From Mactromeris polynyma (Eukaryota; Mollusca; Bivalvia; Venerida; Mactridae), in assembly GCA_032209605.1 (NCBI GenBank), contig JASFXZ010000009.1:19021553-19085552 (forward strand): DNA of 64,000 nt. Reading direction: 5' to 3'. A program made the position numbers and the translations under genes. Positions 1-11,494 of this stretch are shown here, piece by piece. The notes below the pieces were generated by a model. The model was not told where the DNA came from and did not search any database. It saw nothing but the letters and a program-made list of their open reading frames with translations. Numbering within the stretch: the first letter of the stretch is position 1; every line of letters starts with the position of its first letter.

Positions 1-548
1 ATTTTCCATTACTAATGGATATATAACTATGATCAAAAGTCCTAATTAATAGAGGTAACGAATAACTTCGTCATAGTGTAATTATTTCTGCCTCTCGTGT
101 TGCACAGTTTTGTTTGTCTCTTTCAGATGATGTTTCAGTAAATTCTTTAGCCAAGTTTGAATATGTTCATTTGCAACAGCGATCGAACTAAGAACGTCGT
201 CATTTACTTAATTAAGAATCATAATATATTGTGTTGTCACTATAAAAGTATCATTTCCCATATATTCATTAGATAACCATAATAGTATGGCATTAATTAA
301 GCGGTTAGCAGTGAACTCGATAAGTTAGGTGACAGAAATATGTTACCATATTAGAGAGACACTGAATACCCATCAATGCCCACGCCAGCCAGCAAATGCG
401 CCTTAAAAAGGTAAATGAGAATTTAAGCAGAAACATTACATAACTTGTGGTGTAAATTTACTTTTGTAGAACTTCAAACTTGACTCTTATAAGTTTTGGA
501 ACTTACTCAAATCACTGGTGTATTTTGTAATATTTTTGTTGTTTAATA
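1..548. other. AT-rich non-coding stretch
   Basis: No convincing gene. A 40-codon open stretch on minus near 115-230 has no recognisable family. The homology shared with the second fucosyltransferase block begins only at about 549. Confidence 0.5.
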
Positions 549-587
549 AACTGCAGTCATTGATGACATTAAAAAGGTTGTGTGTTT
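549..587 (-). mobile_element. Scrap of LINE reverse-transcriptase ORF
   Basis: About 38 bp match, with few changes, the LINE reverse-transcriptase segment next to the second fucosyltransferase copy (about 17713-17750). In that copy the segment encodes TFLISSMTAV. Here only this scrap remains, joined to the fucosyltransferase 3' flank after loss of about 38 bp present in the other copy. Confidence 0.6.
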
Positions 588-643
588 AAGTCAGGCATAA
601 ACATAAGATTAACATCCAGTTAGGTTTACAGTCTTATTTGTTC

Positions 644-1729
644 TCAAAGACTGATCCAGTTTTGTGGATAATAGTCATCCCAGTCGAAACCTCGAGAAAC
701 TCTACTTCCATTCTTAGGAAAGCCATGAAAATAGACAACCGTTCCATTTGAAAGCCAGGCTCCCCACCAACCAAACGTCCCCACTGTCACTACCACGTGG
801 TCACATAGACTCATGATGGCCAAGTCAATACCGGGGTCACGATATGGACTAAATGTCACATTTTCTTTTATATTGTTTCGGCACCACGTAATGTCATCGC
901 TCAATACAATAAATCGAACTCCTTTCAGTGTACGTCTGTAGAATTGCATTGCTTTTAGATAGAATTCAATATCAGGTACGATGCGCCCGTTCCCTTGTTC
1001 TCTAGGAGTCAAAAAGTCACGACGTCTAACATGGATACAAATATTATCGTGACCTGACACCGAACTATTCGCGATAAATAACCCTGCTTCTTCAATATAT
1101 CTTTCTTTAAATGTGAACACTTTTCTTATGTATGTTGTTGCATTGGTGAAATATTTCCATGATTGTCGAAACCCGCTCATCATTATATTTCGTAACTTAT
1201 CCTTTTCATACGTATGTGAACAGTCGGAAAAGGTGGCATAACCTTTTTCATTACACATAGCAACATTTCTGACATCTGAGTTAACCGTGTTCGGAAAATT
1301 AAAATATTTTCCTATAGGGCTATGCTGTAGGTTTATAACAGGTATCATATCCAGACGGCTAGCCATACCAACAACTGCAGCTACTTGAAACATTTGATTA
1401 CCGACTCTTCCCCTGGCTCTAACATGCGCTATCAGGCGACAAGGTCCAGTCTTGTTTGAAGATAAAAGTTCTACCACGTTTAAGAAATAAGTCCTATTGC
1501 TAAAGAGATCGAAACATTTGTGGGACTGATTAGCGCCCGACAAAACACTTTGAAACAATTCTTCGGATGGTTTAAGTGTTTCCATTTCCAGAAGAGAATT
1601 GTTTTTATTCGACATATTTAGCATAGGCCTACTTTTAATCAAGCCTAAATTAATTAAATATCCACACTGGAAAACGATTGATATTATTCCAAATGCGAAT
1701 ACAATGAAGGGTTTAAAATTGTGTGCCAT
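644..1729 (-). CDS. Alpha-1,2-fucosyltransferase-like protein (GT11), intact single exon
   Basis: 361-residue open frame. Glycosyltransferase family 11 enzymes move L-fucose from GDP-fucose to galactose with an alpha-1,2 linkage, in the Golgi lumen. Residues 6-30 form a hydrophobic signal anchor, as in a type II Golgi membrane protein, followed by a stem. GT11 signatures seen: RGRVGNQMFQ (106-115), the donor-binding HVRRRDF (233-239), FIVLSDD (273-279) and GTFGWWGAWLSNG (317-329). Several N-glycosylation sequons occur (for example N78, N92, N196, N328). Length fits FUT1/FUT2-type enzymes, and the frame has no intron. The flanks are LINE scraps (549-587 minus, 1771-1854 plus). A deleted copy lies about 17 kb to the right. 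Exact acceptor specificity cannot be read from sequence. Confidence 0.88.
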   Translation of the reverse strand: MAHNFKPFIVFAFGIISIVFQCGYLINLGLIKSRPMLNMSNKNNSLLEMETLKPSEELFQSVLSGANQSHKCFDLFSNRTYFLNVVELLSSNKTGPCRLIAHVRARGRVGNQMFQVAAVVGMASRLDMIPVINLQHSPIGKYFNFPNTVNSDVRNVAMCNEKGYATFSDCSHTYEKDKLRNIMMSGFRQSWKYFTNATTYIRKVFTFKERYIEEAGLFIANSSVSGHDNICIHVRRRDFLTPREQGNGRIVPDIEFYLKAMQFYRRTLKGVRFIVLSDDITWCRNNIKENVTFSPYRDPGIDLAIMSLCDHVVVTVGTFGWWGAWLSNGTVVYFHGFPKNGSRVSRGFDWDDYYPQNWISL

Positions 1730-1770
1730 ATTTACCGTCTAAACACATGTGCAAAGTTAATTCAATTCAA

Positions 1771-1854
1771 GAAAACAATTGCAAGATCCATAGTACCATC
1801 CAGTACGAAAATAAATATTTGAGAGACAAAGTCACCGCACTAGAGACACAAAAG
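1771..1854 (+). mobile_element. LINE ORF1 coiled-coil fragment
   Basis: Plus-strand frame encodes a charged stretch containing ENKYLRDKVTALETQ, typical of the coiled coil of LINE ORF1 proteins. The same sequence lies upstream of the second fucosyltransferase copy, where it runs on into a longer ORF1 relic. Confidence 0.55.
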
Positions 1855-2000
1855 CAACGTCCCAAAAACTGAGCGTTACGGAGTATAGCCACAGAACGTA
1901 TGTCTTAACCGAACAAAGAAATTATGTGTAATATTGGACGAATCACTGGTGCGTAGGGCATACCTGTCAAGGCTCAAATGAACCTTAGAGTGAGAAAATA

Positions 2001-2195
2001 TTATAGGGGGTTTCGGGGGCATGCCCCCCCCCCCGAAAAATATTTGATTCCTAGATCGTCTGTGGTGTGTTCTGGGGTGTTTTCTACAACAGTTTCATAT
2101 TTGCTTTTATATACGGCCGCACCACCATATTTCTTTTGTTTTGAGTTTTGACGTTTTTTTGGAGGCGAGCTACTAGCACTAGCAGACGACGCCAT
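2001..2195 (-). pseudogene. Possible N-terminal fragment of a hAT-type transposase
   Basis: A 64-residue frame opens with a Ser/Ala run and a Lys/Arg-rich patch, then a YKSKYE motif. This resembles the start of hAT/KIAA1586-like transposase-derived proteins. It runs out in a poly-C tract at about 2026-2034 and has no transposase core. The match is by style only and could be chance. Confidence 0.25.
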
Positions 2196-2795
2196 GATGT
2201 TTACATTGACACCGGGTAACGATGATGTCCCAATCAGCTCTCACTAAGTATGCAAAATAAATGAAAATAACGATCAAAAACAAAGGCCAAGAAAAATATT
2301 GTATGGTTCAGGAAACACAACACTAATATTTACCAGCAGACCATAAACTTTTATAATTTCTGGTAAAATTAAGGCATATCAAGGCCTTTCTGCTGTTGGT
2401 TGTCTAATATTTAAGTGCTACGTAGAAGATGTGTTTATAGAAGCAATAGCTACATTTAATAGATAATAAATGGTTATACAGCAAAGAAACAATCACCAAA
2501 TACCACCTCATGAAGTTATAAAAGGATATGGTATCTTTCAACATTGTCACAACTGAATCATAGTTCAAGGGTTTTATAAAGCATTTTATGACATTGAAGT
2601 TCTTAATTCAACACTGATGATCATGTGGATTGAACCTACAACCTTTAGTAGTTAACCTAACATTTAACATTGGATGTTTAAAACAAAAGTCCAAACCTAA
2701 ATAACCTACTGTTTTCATCTATGTTAACTGAACCATACATATATTTTGGCAAATATTCAAACACAACTTTCAAACAGCGGAACAGTATCACTTAC
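2196..2795. other. AT-rich stretch, no exon found
   Basis: I searched the minus strand here for the missing last exon of the Ulp1-like domain (the Cys-containing SCG or DCG box) and did not find it. No other feature is supported. Confidence 0.5.
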
Positions 2796-4734
2796 TACCA
2801 TCTCTGAAGGTAGATATGTTTTGATTTTTCTTGGTCTCCCAATGGGTTAATGTATATAATATGTCTCTCTCTTGGTTTTATTATCTTGTGAGTAATTTCA
2901 AACAAAAAATTAATTTTGATCACATACATGTACAAGCTAGAAATTGGTACAATCTTGAAGTGTTTGATTACAGTAAAACTTCGAAACCTCGAACAGTTTT
3001 GGGTCGAACACAGTAGATACCTCGAACAGGTTCTTAGGTCCCGGCAAAACCCCTTCTTATTTCATATTAACGAACAGTAGATCACTCGAACGGAGATAGG
3101 TCGAACACTCGAACAGGTTGTGCGGTCCCTAGATACCATTTCATTCATTGTTCATCCCAGATAGGTCGAACAATACAATAATTCACACCTTTTATGGACC
3201 GAGCGATATTCTATTCTTTGTTGACAGGGAAGATTGGTGACACGTGTTATTCGCACGTAGTGATAATTACTTGATTGTTGCACTATAAACAATACAGTGT
3301 ACATGTACTTATGTGACAAACAAATCACTTAAGAGATCCATTAAATATTTAATGAAGTCCAAACGGGAAATTTTAATTGTTAATTGTCTATTGATTGCCG
3401 AGTGAATAAAATTCAGAAATAACAAATTATCGTATTTTATAAATATCTTAATCAAAAGCGCAAACATCATTGAGTAAAATCCTTCAAATGTTGATATTGA
3501 TATAAATACGATCAGACATTTATTACCCTTATCATTATCAAAATGAACAACAACGAAAAAAAATAGAACATCGTAATTGTTTACTATCTCGTCTGTATAT
3601 TATTCTTGTGTGTAATAATAAACGAATCATTTACTTAAATATGTTTTAGTTTTCTTTCATTTCTTTTTTAATTATTATTATTATGAATAATGCTGTGACT
3701 ATTGATCGACGTGCATTCAGTATGAAAACACTAACAACACACAAATACCATGCGTTAAGCATGCTTAGTACACTTGCACCGGTGACAGTTCGTACATATA
3801 TACGTATACGGTAGATGCCTCGAACAGGTAGATGGCTCGAACTAATTCCTCGGTCCGACGGCAGTTCGAGGTTTCGAAGTTTTACTGTACTTTTATAATT
3901 GGAGCTACAAGTAGATTATAACTTAAAAGCAGATCTCTTGGCATTTCACTGACTCATAGTATATACAGAAAACAGCCATCAAATTCAAGCAATGAGAATA
4001 ACTAAAATATCATAAAACAAATACAGTAAGCAAAAGTTAGCGAAGACAGTGAGGACAAAACAAAAAAATCCAGTGTGGAACATATAATATTTTTAAAACG
4101 TATTAATATATAATTGAAATATTTTTAATGTGCGACAAGTAATATGAATAGTCAACAATATATACTCACCACCAGAATCCAGTGACAGTTGTTCTCATTT
4201 ACTACAGCAAACACTGTATCATACAGATTAAAGTCTACCTGCAAAGTAAGTATTAATTTGAAAAAGTGAACCTTGTAACTTGAGAATTAAACAGATTTAC
4301 AAACTCTCTCTCTATATACGTATATAGTCAAATATATATAACTGACTTTTGATTGCATCAATAATGATGATAATCATACATTTATTTTATATGATCTCAA
4401 TATTTTTGAAATCCTAAATATATTTTTACCAGCATAATAATATAACAAGAGCTAACACTAAACATGAATAATTCTACTCTTTCCACTTTGTCATTGACAA
4501 ATGTTGCCACTTGTGCTAATTTGTCACAGAATGTTTTGTTTTCCGGTACACCGCTTAGTGTCAGAATTACATATAACGTGTTGTAGAAAAATAAAGTTAA
4601 TTGTTCTAATGACTTACTGTCCTCAAGTAGCCAGTCCTTTCAAGACAACCACTAAAAATAGCAGTCGCCATAACACAATCAAGGTGGAAAACATTCCTTC
4701 CTGCTGTCGTGATATGCAAGTAGGCGTCAATCAA
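2796..4734 (-). CDS. Ulp1/C48-type cysteine protease domain, partial (three exons)
   Basis: Three exons join in frame with GT-AG borders: 4618-4734 (39 codons, LIDAYLHI...DCVMATAIF), 4170-4238 (23 codons, VDFNLYDTV...NENNCHWILV) and 2796-2884 (29 codons plus 2 nt, containing YINPLGDQ). Donors are GTAAGT, GTGAGT and GTAAGT. The order matches Ulp1/SENP-like domains: a start helix, the catalytic His in the HW pair, then the IYINPLG strand. These enzymes cleave SUMO or similar modifiers; many animal copies of this subtype are transposon-associated. The catalytic-Cys exon that should follow was not found to the left, and no N-terminal exon was found to the right, where a 3.5-kb repeat begins at 5016. 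A pogo-like MITE sits in the second intron. Probably a gene remnant; an intact gene with distant exons is possible. Confidence 0.55.
2971..3887. mobile_element. Non-autonomous pogo/Tigger-like element (MITE)
   Basis: 917 bp with near-perfect 24-25 bp terminal inverted repeats beginning CAGTAAAACTTCGAAACCTC, flanked by TA on both sides (2969-2970, 3888-3889). CAGT ends with TCGAA repeats and a TA target fit the pogo branch of Tc1/mariner. The left end repeats the short motif TCGAAC many times within 200 bp, and the right end has a few. No transposase frame is present. It lies inside the intron between the second and third Ulp1-like exons. Confidence 0.8.
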
Positions 4735-5015
4735 CTGGAGAAAAACATTGTATATAGATTAGACCTTATTCTAAAATTATGATTTTGTTCATTTGTTTTA
4801 ACACACTTATATATATATATTCAATAAGAACCTGTGTTGTAGAAAAAGTTGGTGTCATGATGACTAACATTTAAGGAAGCACATAATTAAATGTACACAA
4901 AACACACGACTATTGTTTCATTGTCCAATGAACTTTCACATGTTTCCATAAAATCATTACTTATTGTATTAATTAAAACAATTTATACAATGTATGATAC
5001 TTACCCATTTGTATC

Positions 5016-8000
5016 ATAGTTGGGAGTCCATCAGGAGAAAACGTGACGGGCCATGGCATCAGAGAGTAGAATTGGGCATGCATGATATATGTTATCTTTG
5101 ATATGTGTGTAATATGAAACTGCCCCATGCCATCCATGATTTTGCCTCGTTTTCTCAAAATTGGGTCAAAGGTCAAGTAAATACATTTTTCATATATCTC
5201 ACTTGAATTATCATTAAATCTTCGCCATTTTCGAGTAAAAAACTACAAAAATGGTATCAAAATGAAGCTAACATATTGGGCCTTTACTAAAAATAACTTT
5301 TTGCTAATTAGCTCATTTCCATATTCATGAATATTAATGAGAACACCCCAAAAATGGCAAAAAATCGTTAGAAATCGTTGTGTATGAACGATACATTTGT
5401 CATAATATCGTCATTGATGCTATTTTAAGACCTACATGATACTAGATTAAAGGTGAGACATTATGCTATTGATAAATAACATTATTAACAGTCATAATTA
5501 TCAATTTACGAGCAAACATATACTACTAAAAGTGGGTGGGGGTAAATTGACACATGAACACGAAAAATCTCAATTCCGTCAAAACTTTTGACTCAAAAGA
5601 AATATACATAAATGATATAAATACTTTTAGATCTGGAAATGGTTAATCCATGTACAACAATTTCGCTTTTCCGATAAGCGCGAAAACGCTCAAAATGGCT
5701 GCAGTCGACACTATAGAATATAGAGGGAGCAGTTGACATGTTTGGCTATAACTTTTTTTATTTTTCAAATGATCTTAAAAGCACTGGTAGAATAACAAAC
5801 TGTCATTTGTCACCTTTCGAGTTATTAAACAATATTTGATTTTTAAAATATTTTGGTGGGGGAATTTGCATTTATATGTAACCACTCATATTCACATTGA
5901 AGAAGTGTAATTCGTCCGAAAAAATGCGAACTCTCTGGTTGGTTTAACATTTGCCTAAGACATAGGTTAATTGTTTATCTGACGAAATATGCTTAAAAAA
6001 CAAAAAAGGCACAGGCGGAATTAAAAAGCAAAATTTATTTTTATTTTAAAGATATCTTTCAATAAATTTTCGATTGAAATTTAGGCTGGGGAAGTTTTAG
6101 TTAAATAAAGTCCCCATCAATTCTTTTGTCAGTTCGGCAAACGGAGATTACCGATCTTTCGAATGTTCGTTAGCGTCCGGACTAGTGTTATATGTTCGGG
6201 TGTGTTATGATTTGATTGCCCTTTACGATACTAAGCAAATATATTATGCAATACATGCGGTGCAGTTGTTTAATGCAGAAAATTCTGAATCAGTGTAAAA
6301 AATCAAAAAATTTGTCTCGCAGACCCGATCTATCGCGTAATAAACAAAAGGTTTTGCGTGGTATTTGCGGACACCACAGTATCATGCGTATTTCAAAAAA
6401 GTACCCAAAATGATTTGCAATTTCAACTTGAATTGGAAATTACACGACAAAGTGTTTATTATTATTTGTTTTTTCTATTTTATTTCATGAGCAAAACATG
6501 GAACATATACGGTCCCTGGCAAAACATTTGCCTATCACATAGTTCATTTTCAATAATAAAATAATCTCGCGTTTCATCAACCAAATCGAACTCCAATAGT
6601 TTTCTCTTTATGTACATAAAACACTTAATGTTAAAGGCCTAAGTATTACATTCCATTCCATAAATTATTGAAATTTAAGAAGCTTTAAATGAGTTCTGTA
6701 ATACGAGGTGAATTCTTTTCCAAATCACTGATCTTTCTATAACTAAAACTTATAAATTGGTACAAACAATAAGACTAGCTATGATATATTACTTTGAAGA
6801 GACAATTTTACCCAATTAACAATTGGAAGAGAACATTTTTACCTATCAAATTTCACCTAATTTTACGTTTGCAAAGCGTTGCTAGCTTGCGTGTGGTAAA
6901 GTAGTGATTATAATTATTCCCTATCGATAATTTCAATCGGTAGTGTTATGAATTACAACTGGGACAAATAACAGCACACACATGGCCGAGCATAAATGAG
7001 AATAATCGACATGAAATTTTTGCACGATAGATTTCAGTCAAACTACACATTATAACTTCGATCAAAATTAAATATAATGATATTATTGGCCGAATAATTG
7101 CTATTCCGTAAAAATCCGAAATTAAGTATAAAATGAATATCAAATATCATGCTTTTAAATTTTTTATTTGTTATGTTAGTTATTTGCCTAAAAACTTGTA
7201 TCATCTGTATCACCATATCTCACTATCATTATTACAATAAGATCGCATTCTGTATATAGAGTTAAACAATACCATAGCCTAGAAGCTGTATATTATAAAA
7301 ATATGAAGTTTAATTTCACCACAGACATAAGTCCGTGATTTCACGCATTAACAGATAAAAAGTCATGCTATTATCATTCGATATATAACCCCACCAATAT
7401 TTCACCTCAATGCTATTTTGTAAAATGCCATATTTCCCCCTAAATTATTGCCTATAAGCGACCTCGATGTTAATTAGAACAGTTTGTATATTTGCTGCAT
7501 CTGGTTTTATTACTTCAATCAAGGACCGTATATTTTACTTCGTGAGAAAACCATTTGCCTACAACATAGGTTAATTTTCAAAAATAATCTCATGCTTCAT
7601 CAACAAAGTCGAACTCCAATAGTTTTCTCATATGTGCATAAAACATAATGTTTTAAGCGTTTATCGGATATATAGATCTTAGATAGCCCGAGGCTACATG
7701 TTATTGTGTCATACCAGTTATCAATCGGTGAGCATCGGAAAATTTACAATTACTTACGGAAACTACCGACAGACAAATTGACTGCTGACCAGTAGCCCAT
7801 CGATATCGATCTGCATCGGCAGGATTTATCTGATAAGCGATATTGTTGTGTATGTTGGTCATTAGATTTTGATTCGTATCAATTAAATTCAACTAGGTCA
7901 AAGGTCATATAAGTGTAAAAGACAATTAAGAGTTTGTCATTATCCAACTATGTAATAATGTAAGAAAATGCTACACATCATCCTTAGAAACATTAAGCAG

Positions 8001-8576
8001 TTCGTTTTAAAACGAGCAATGTCAATTTTAAACAGAAATGAGATTTTTTTGTAATCAGGAGTCGATTTATCCCACCCACATCGGTCATTGTACATAAAAT
8101 TTAATTACATATACAGGTATATAAATATATATCAATAATTTTATGTCTTACCTTGAAATCGGCACCACTTGGTTCTTCAAAAGCAGAAATTACAAAGATA
8201 TGGAATAAATCTGCCGTCCATACACATGCATTCTTAACGAAAATTACCGTTTTCCGACATTCTCATTAATATTCAGGAGATTGCAAAATACAAAATAAAA
8301 GACCAATCCCTTAGCTTCATTTTGATACCATATTGATTATGCTCTCTGTAAAACTGACCAAGATATAGTGCAATTTCAAGTACATGTATGAAAAATGCAC
8401 TTAATTGACCTTCGACCTCTATTCTGACCTTCACAGAGGGTTTTGCGCGTGGCATGGTTCAGAACCATAGACAACTAGTATTGGGCAACATGAATATGGT
8501 ATTGAAACATTTCTACTAAAAAATGCCATGGACCATGAGAAATAAGCGACTTTTGTCCTGATGGACTCCCAACTAT
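5016..8576. repeat. 3.5-kb block bounded by diverged inverted arms
   Basis: The left arm (5016-5345) and the right arm (8260-8576) are inverted copies. The outer 20 bp (starting ATAGTTGGGAGTCCATCAGG) are identical; further in they are diverged, with shared islands such as TGGTATCAAAATGAAGCTAA. No transposase frame lies between them. The interior holds other repeats (6500-6650, 7538-7870). Either an old non-autonomous transposon with long inverted ends, or two copies of one repeat inserted head to head. Confidence 0.5.
7538..7870 (-). repeat. Dispersed repeat family R1, copy 1 (inverted)
   Basis: Reverse complement of the repeat at 8893-9340. Shared landmarks: the segment reading AAACTACCGACAGACAAATT, the ATCGATATCGATCTGCATCG stretch and the end facing TTTGTTGATGAAGC. 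A shorter relative lies at 6505-6645 and a scrap at about 12836-12866. Confidence 0.6.
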
Positions 8577-8892
8577 CAGGTATATATTAAAGATAAGCTA
8601 CAATGCATATTAATGATTGGACCTGTCGACTTTAAACTATATCAAATATAATACAATTTTCAAATCGATGACGGATTGAAAGGCCTATACAATATTGGTT
8701 CCATAATCATCTTGATCGGGTCAAGAAAGTTTGCATACATTTTTAAAGCAAACACGATTTCTTTGAACATTAATCCTATTGTCAACGTACATCCTATAGA
8801 AAAGTATTCATAGCCAGGGCCGTAGCTGGGCTGTTGTTGATGATACGCACGACTGGGGGATACAAGGAGGGGGTGTCCCCCTCGTTTGTATA

Positions 8893-9340
8893 GCGGGGTT
8901 ACCATACCCAACAATTTCGCTTATCAGATAAATCCAGTCGATGCAGATCGATATCAATGGGGCTTTTGGTCAGCAGTCAATTTGTCTGTCGGTAGTTTCC
9001 GTTAGTGATCGTAAATTTTCCGATGATCACCGATTGATAACTGGTATAACACATTAACATGTAGCCTCGGGCTATCTTAGATCTATTTATCCGATAAACG
9101 TTTAAAACATTATGTATTATTATTATAAAGAAAAAAACATTTGGAGTTCGATTTTGTTGATGAAACCTGGGACCAATATAATTATATGGGTCGTTCTCCA
9201 AGAAAACGGGGCTTAATGACAAATTTTCGATTTTCAGGTTTTCACAAGTTCTGTTTCCTCAGACATTAAGAACCTTAAAAATGAAAACCGTATGACTCTA
9301 TACTACTTCATTGTCATTTTATAACGTTTTAAAGGCAACA
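8893..9340 (+). repeat. Dispersed repeat family R1, copy 2
   Basis: About 440 bp matching 19918-20345 in direct orientation at high identity, through to GTTCTCCAAGAAAACGGGGC and beyond. No coding capacity is recognised. Likely a non-autonomous transposon. Confidence 0.6.
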
Positions 9341-10030
9341 CGTGTCATGCTCACAGCAACGTCATTTTGTTTTGGCGACGACATCTGAACATCATTGAAT
9401 GTACTATGACGGAAATGGGGTTTTTGACCATTTCATTTCACCCATGTTTTAACAGATCATTTTCATATAGCTTTAGATGTAATGGACTTATAGCTTTTGT
9501 TTTTATACTTACTTTTTTCAGGATGGTATTCAGTGATAGTACATTAAAGGTGTATTTAATCCACAATAAGGAAATAAATGAAAGAAAATCAAACAAGGCG
9601 CTCATGTTTATTTATCACTACTATACTTACTATTACGAGAAAATTACAAAATCGTAGACAAACAAAATACAACAGTCAATAATATCACTGGATTGTTGGA
9701 GCTGGACAAATGATGTCCTGATACGCATGTCGCACATACGGTCTTACAGCTTTGTATAAGTACTCCTTTCGTTCCTGGCTTAGTCAATGTGGTTGAATAA
9801 CTAGTCTCGACACCGAAGGATGTTAATTGTTGTTTCACAGGAACTACAGTTTTCTTTTACGGTTACACTCCCTGGTTCATCTGATGACATCCTAAAGTAC
9901 TCATATTTTCCAAAATTAAATGTTCGTAGCTTTAAATTCGACACGCTAGATGCATATAGGAGGTGATATTTCAAATCTAATTTATATGTGTATATAATTA
10001 TGTGCTTGGTCGAACTCGTGGTTATTATTA
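9341..10030. other. No gene; one Cys-rich open stretch on minus
   Basis: A minus frame at 9644-9838 ends in a hydrophobic tail (NPVILLTVVFCLSTIL) after Cys residues. Another frame upstream (about 9836-9890) reads VTVKENCSSCET. Together they look faintly like the end of a GPI-anchored Cys-rich exon broken by a frameshift, but this is weak. Confidence 0.2.
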
Positions 10031-10032
10031 TA

Positions 10033-11489
10033 CTAGCGGAAAAAAGAAACTGTGCATGTGTAAAATGTTCATTTATCCTTCAATTTTATAAATTTAAGCT
10101 TGAAACTTTACACAGGTAAGTTGTGTATCCCTCTCGGTCATTTACACTGGCCAGTGCATGAGTTGCACGGGTAGTTTGCCTGTCAGACTAACGTCTTATT
10201 TTTCACGTTTTTTCGTGCAGCAGTCAATTGCAAACACGTTTGTCGCCTAAACCTGTGTTAAAACATAGTGTTGTTACATGTAAGACACAAAACCAGGATA
10301 ATTTTGAAAAACGTCGTTGATACGCCATGCCAAGGTTGAATGAAACTGACAGATGCCACGCCGTAGGCATGATTGAAGCTGGTGTACGTCATACTGACGT
10401 TGCCAGACAATTTGGCGTTCACCGAAATACTGTAGACGCCATATGGAGACGGTACCAACAGTTTGGGGCAACCAGAGACCGGCCTCGATCAGGACGTCCA
10501 CGCGTAACGTCTATTCGCCAGGATACGTACATCCGGGTGGTTCATCTCCGTGACCGACTCAGAACTGCTTCTTTGACGGCTAGAAGTATTACTGGCCTTA
10601 GAAGAATCAGTCCCACGACGTCCTGCCATACGTCCTGTTCTGCAGCAACGTCATCGTGTAGCACGTTTTGCCTGGTGTAGAAGACACATACACTTCACGC
10701 ACCAGGACTGGGCACGTATTCTTTTCACGGATGAGTCCAGGTTCCATCTCGACAGCAGCGACGGCCGTTCTAGAGTGTACCGTCGTGTTGGTGAACGTTT
10801 CCATGACAGTTGTGTGATTGAACGACGTCCATTCGGCGGAGGTAGTGTCATGGTGTGGGGTGGCATCTCATCCCGTAGTAGAACATCTCTTGTGGTTGTA
10901 GACGGCACACTTACAGGCATCAGATATCGTGACGAAATCATACGGTCTCACGTCCTTCCATTTGTGCAGCAACGTAACGCCACGCTGCAACAGGATAACG
11001 CTCGCCCGCACGTCGCGCGGGTCGTCACCGACTTTTTGACCCAGAACAATATGAATGTGCTGCCCTGGCCTGCAATATCACCGGATTTGTCGCCTATAGA
11101 ACACGTGTGGGATGAGATGCAGCGACGGTTACGTGGCCTCCAAAATCAGCCGTTGACGTTACCTGACCTATCACGTGCGCTTGTCAGAATCTGGAATGGT
11201 ATTCCCCAGGCATTTTTCAGAACACTTGTCACATCAATGCGGCGTCGTTGTCAACCATGCATCGATTCCAATGGTGGACATACACGGTATTGATGAGCTG
11301 AACTTTGTTTAGAGAACGTCTCTGAAAACTGATCTCTATCTAAGACGCAGCTGATTCAATAACCATATCAATTGAGCTGGTGTTAAATAAAGGTAAGATA
11401 AAACCCTGTTGAAATTTTTATTGCGATTCCTTACATACCTCCTAAGTTATAGCATATTATACACATGCACAGTTTCTTTTTTCCGCTAG
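10033..11489 (+). mobile_element. Tc1-type transposon, copy A (defective)
   Basis: 1457 bp. The ends are inverted repeats of about 28 bp starting CTAGCGGAAAAAAGAAACTG, flanked by TA at 10031-10032 and 11490-11491, as expected for Tc1/mariner. It carries a broken transposase. Compared with copy B (1502 bp) it lacks 41 bp near 10617 plus a few smaller pieces. Confidence 0.92.
10327..11293 (+). pseudogene. Tc1 transposase, frameshifted
   Basis: The start (MPRLNETDRCHAVGM) and helix-turn-helix DNA-binding region are readable to about residue 95. A 41-bp deletion with a 2-bp (CC) repeat at its edges, at about 10616/10617, then shifts the frame, and the short frame stops at 10680. The original frame resumes and is open again from 10775 to 11293, keeping QDNARPH and the SPDLSPIEHVW segment. 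It cannot make a whole protein. Confidence 0.9.
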
Positions 11490-11494
11490 TATAT

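Noticed and set aside
115..240. 40-codon open stretch on minus
   Set aside because: No family resemblance, no clear splice borders.
10607..10941. Minus-strand frames over the Tc1 copies
   Set aside because: Antisense shadows of the transposase gene.
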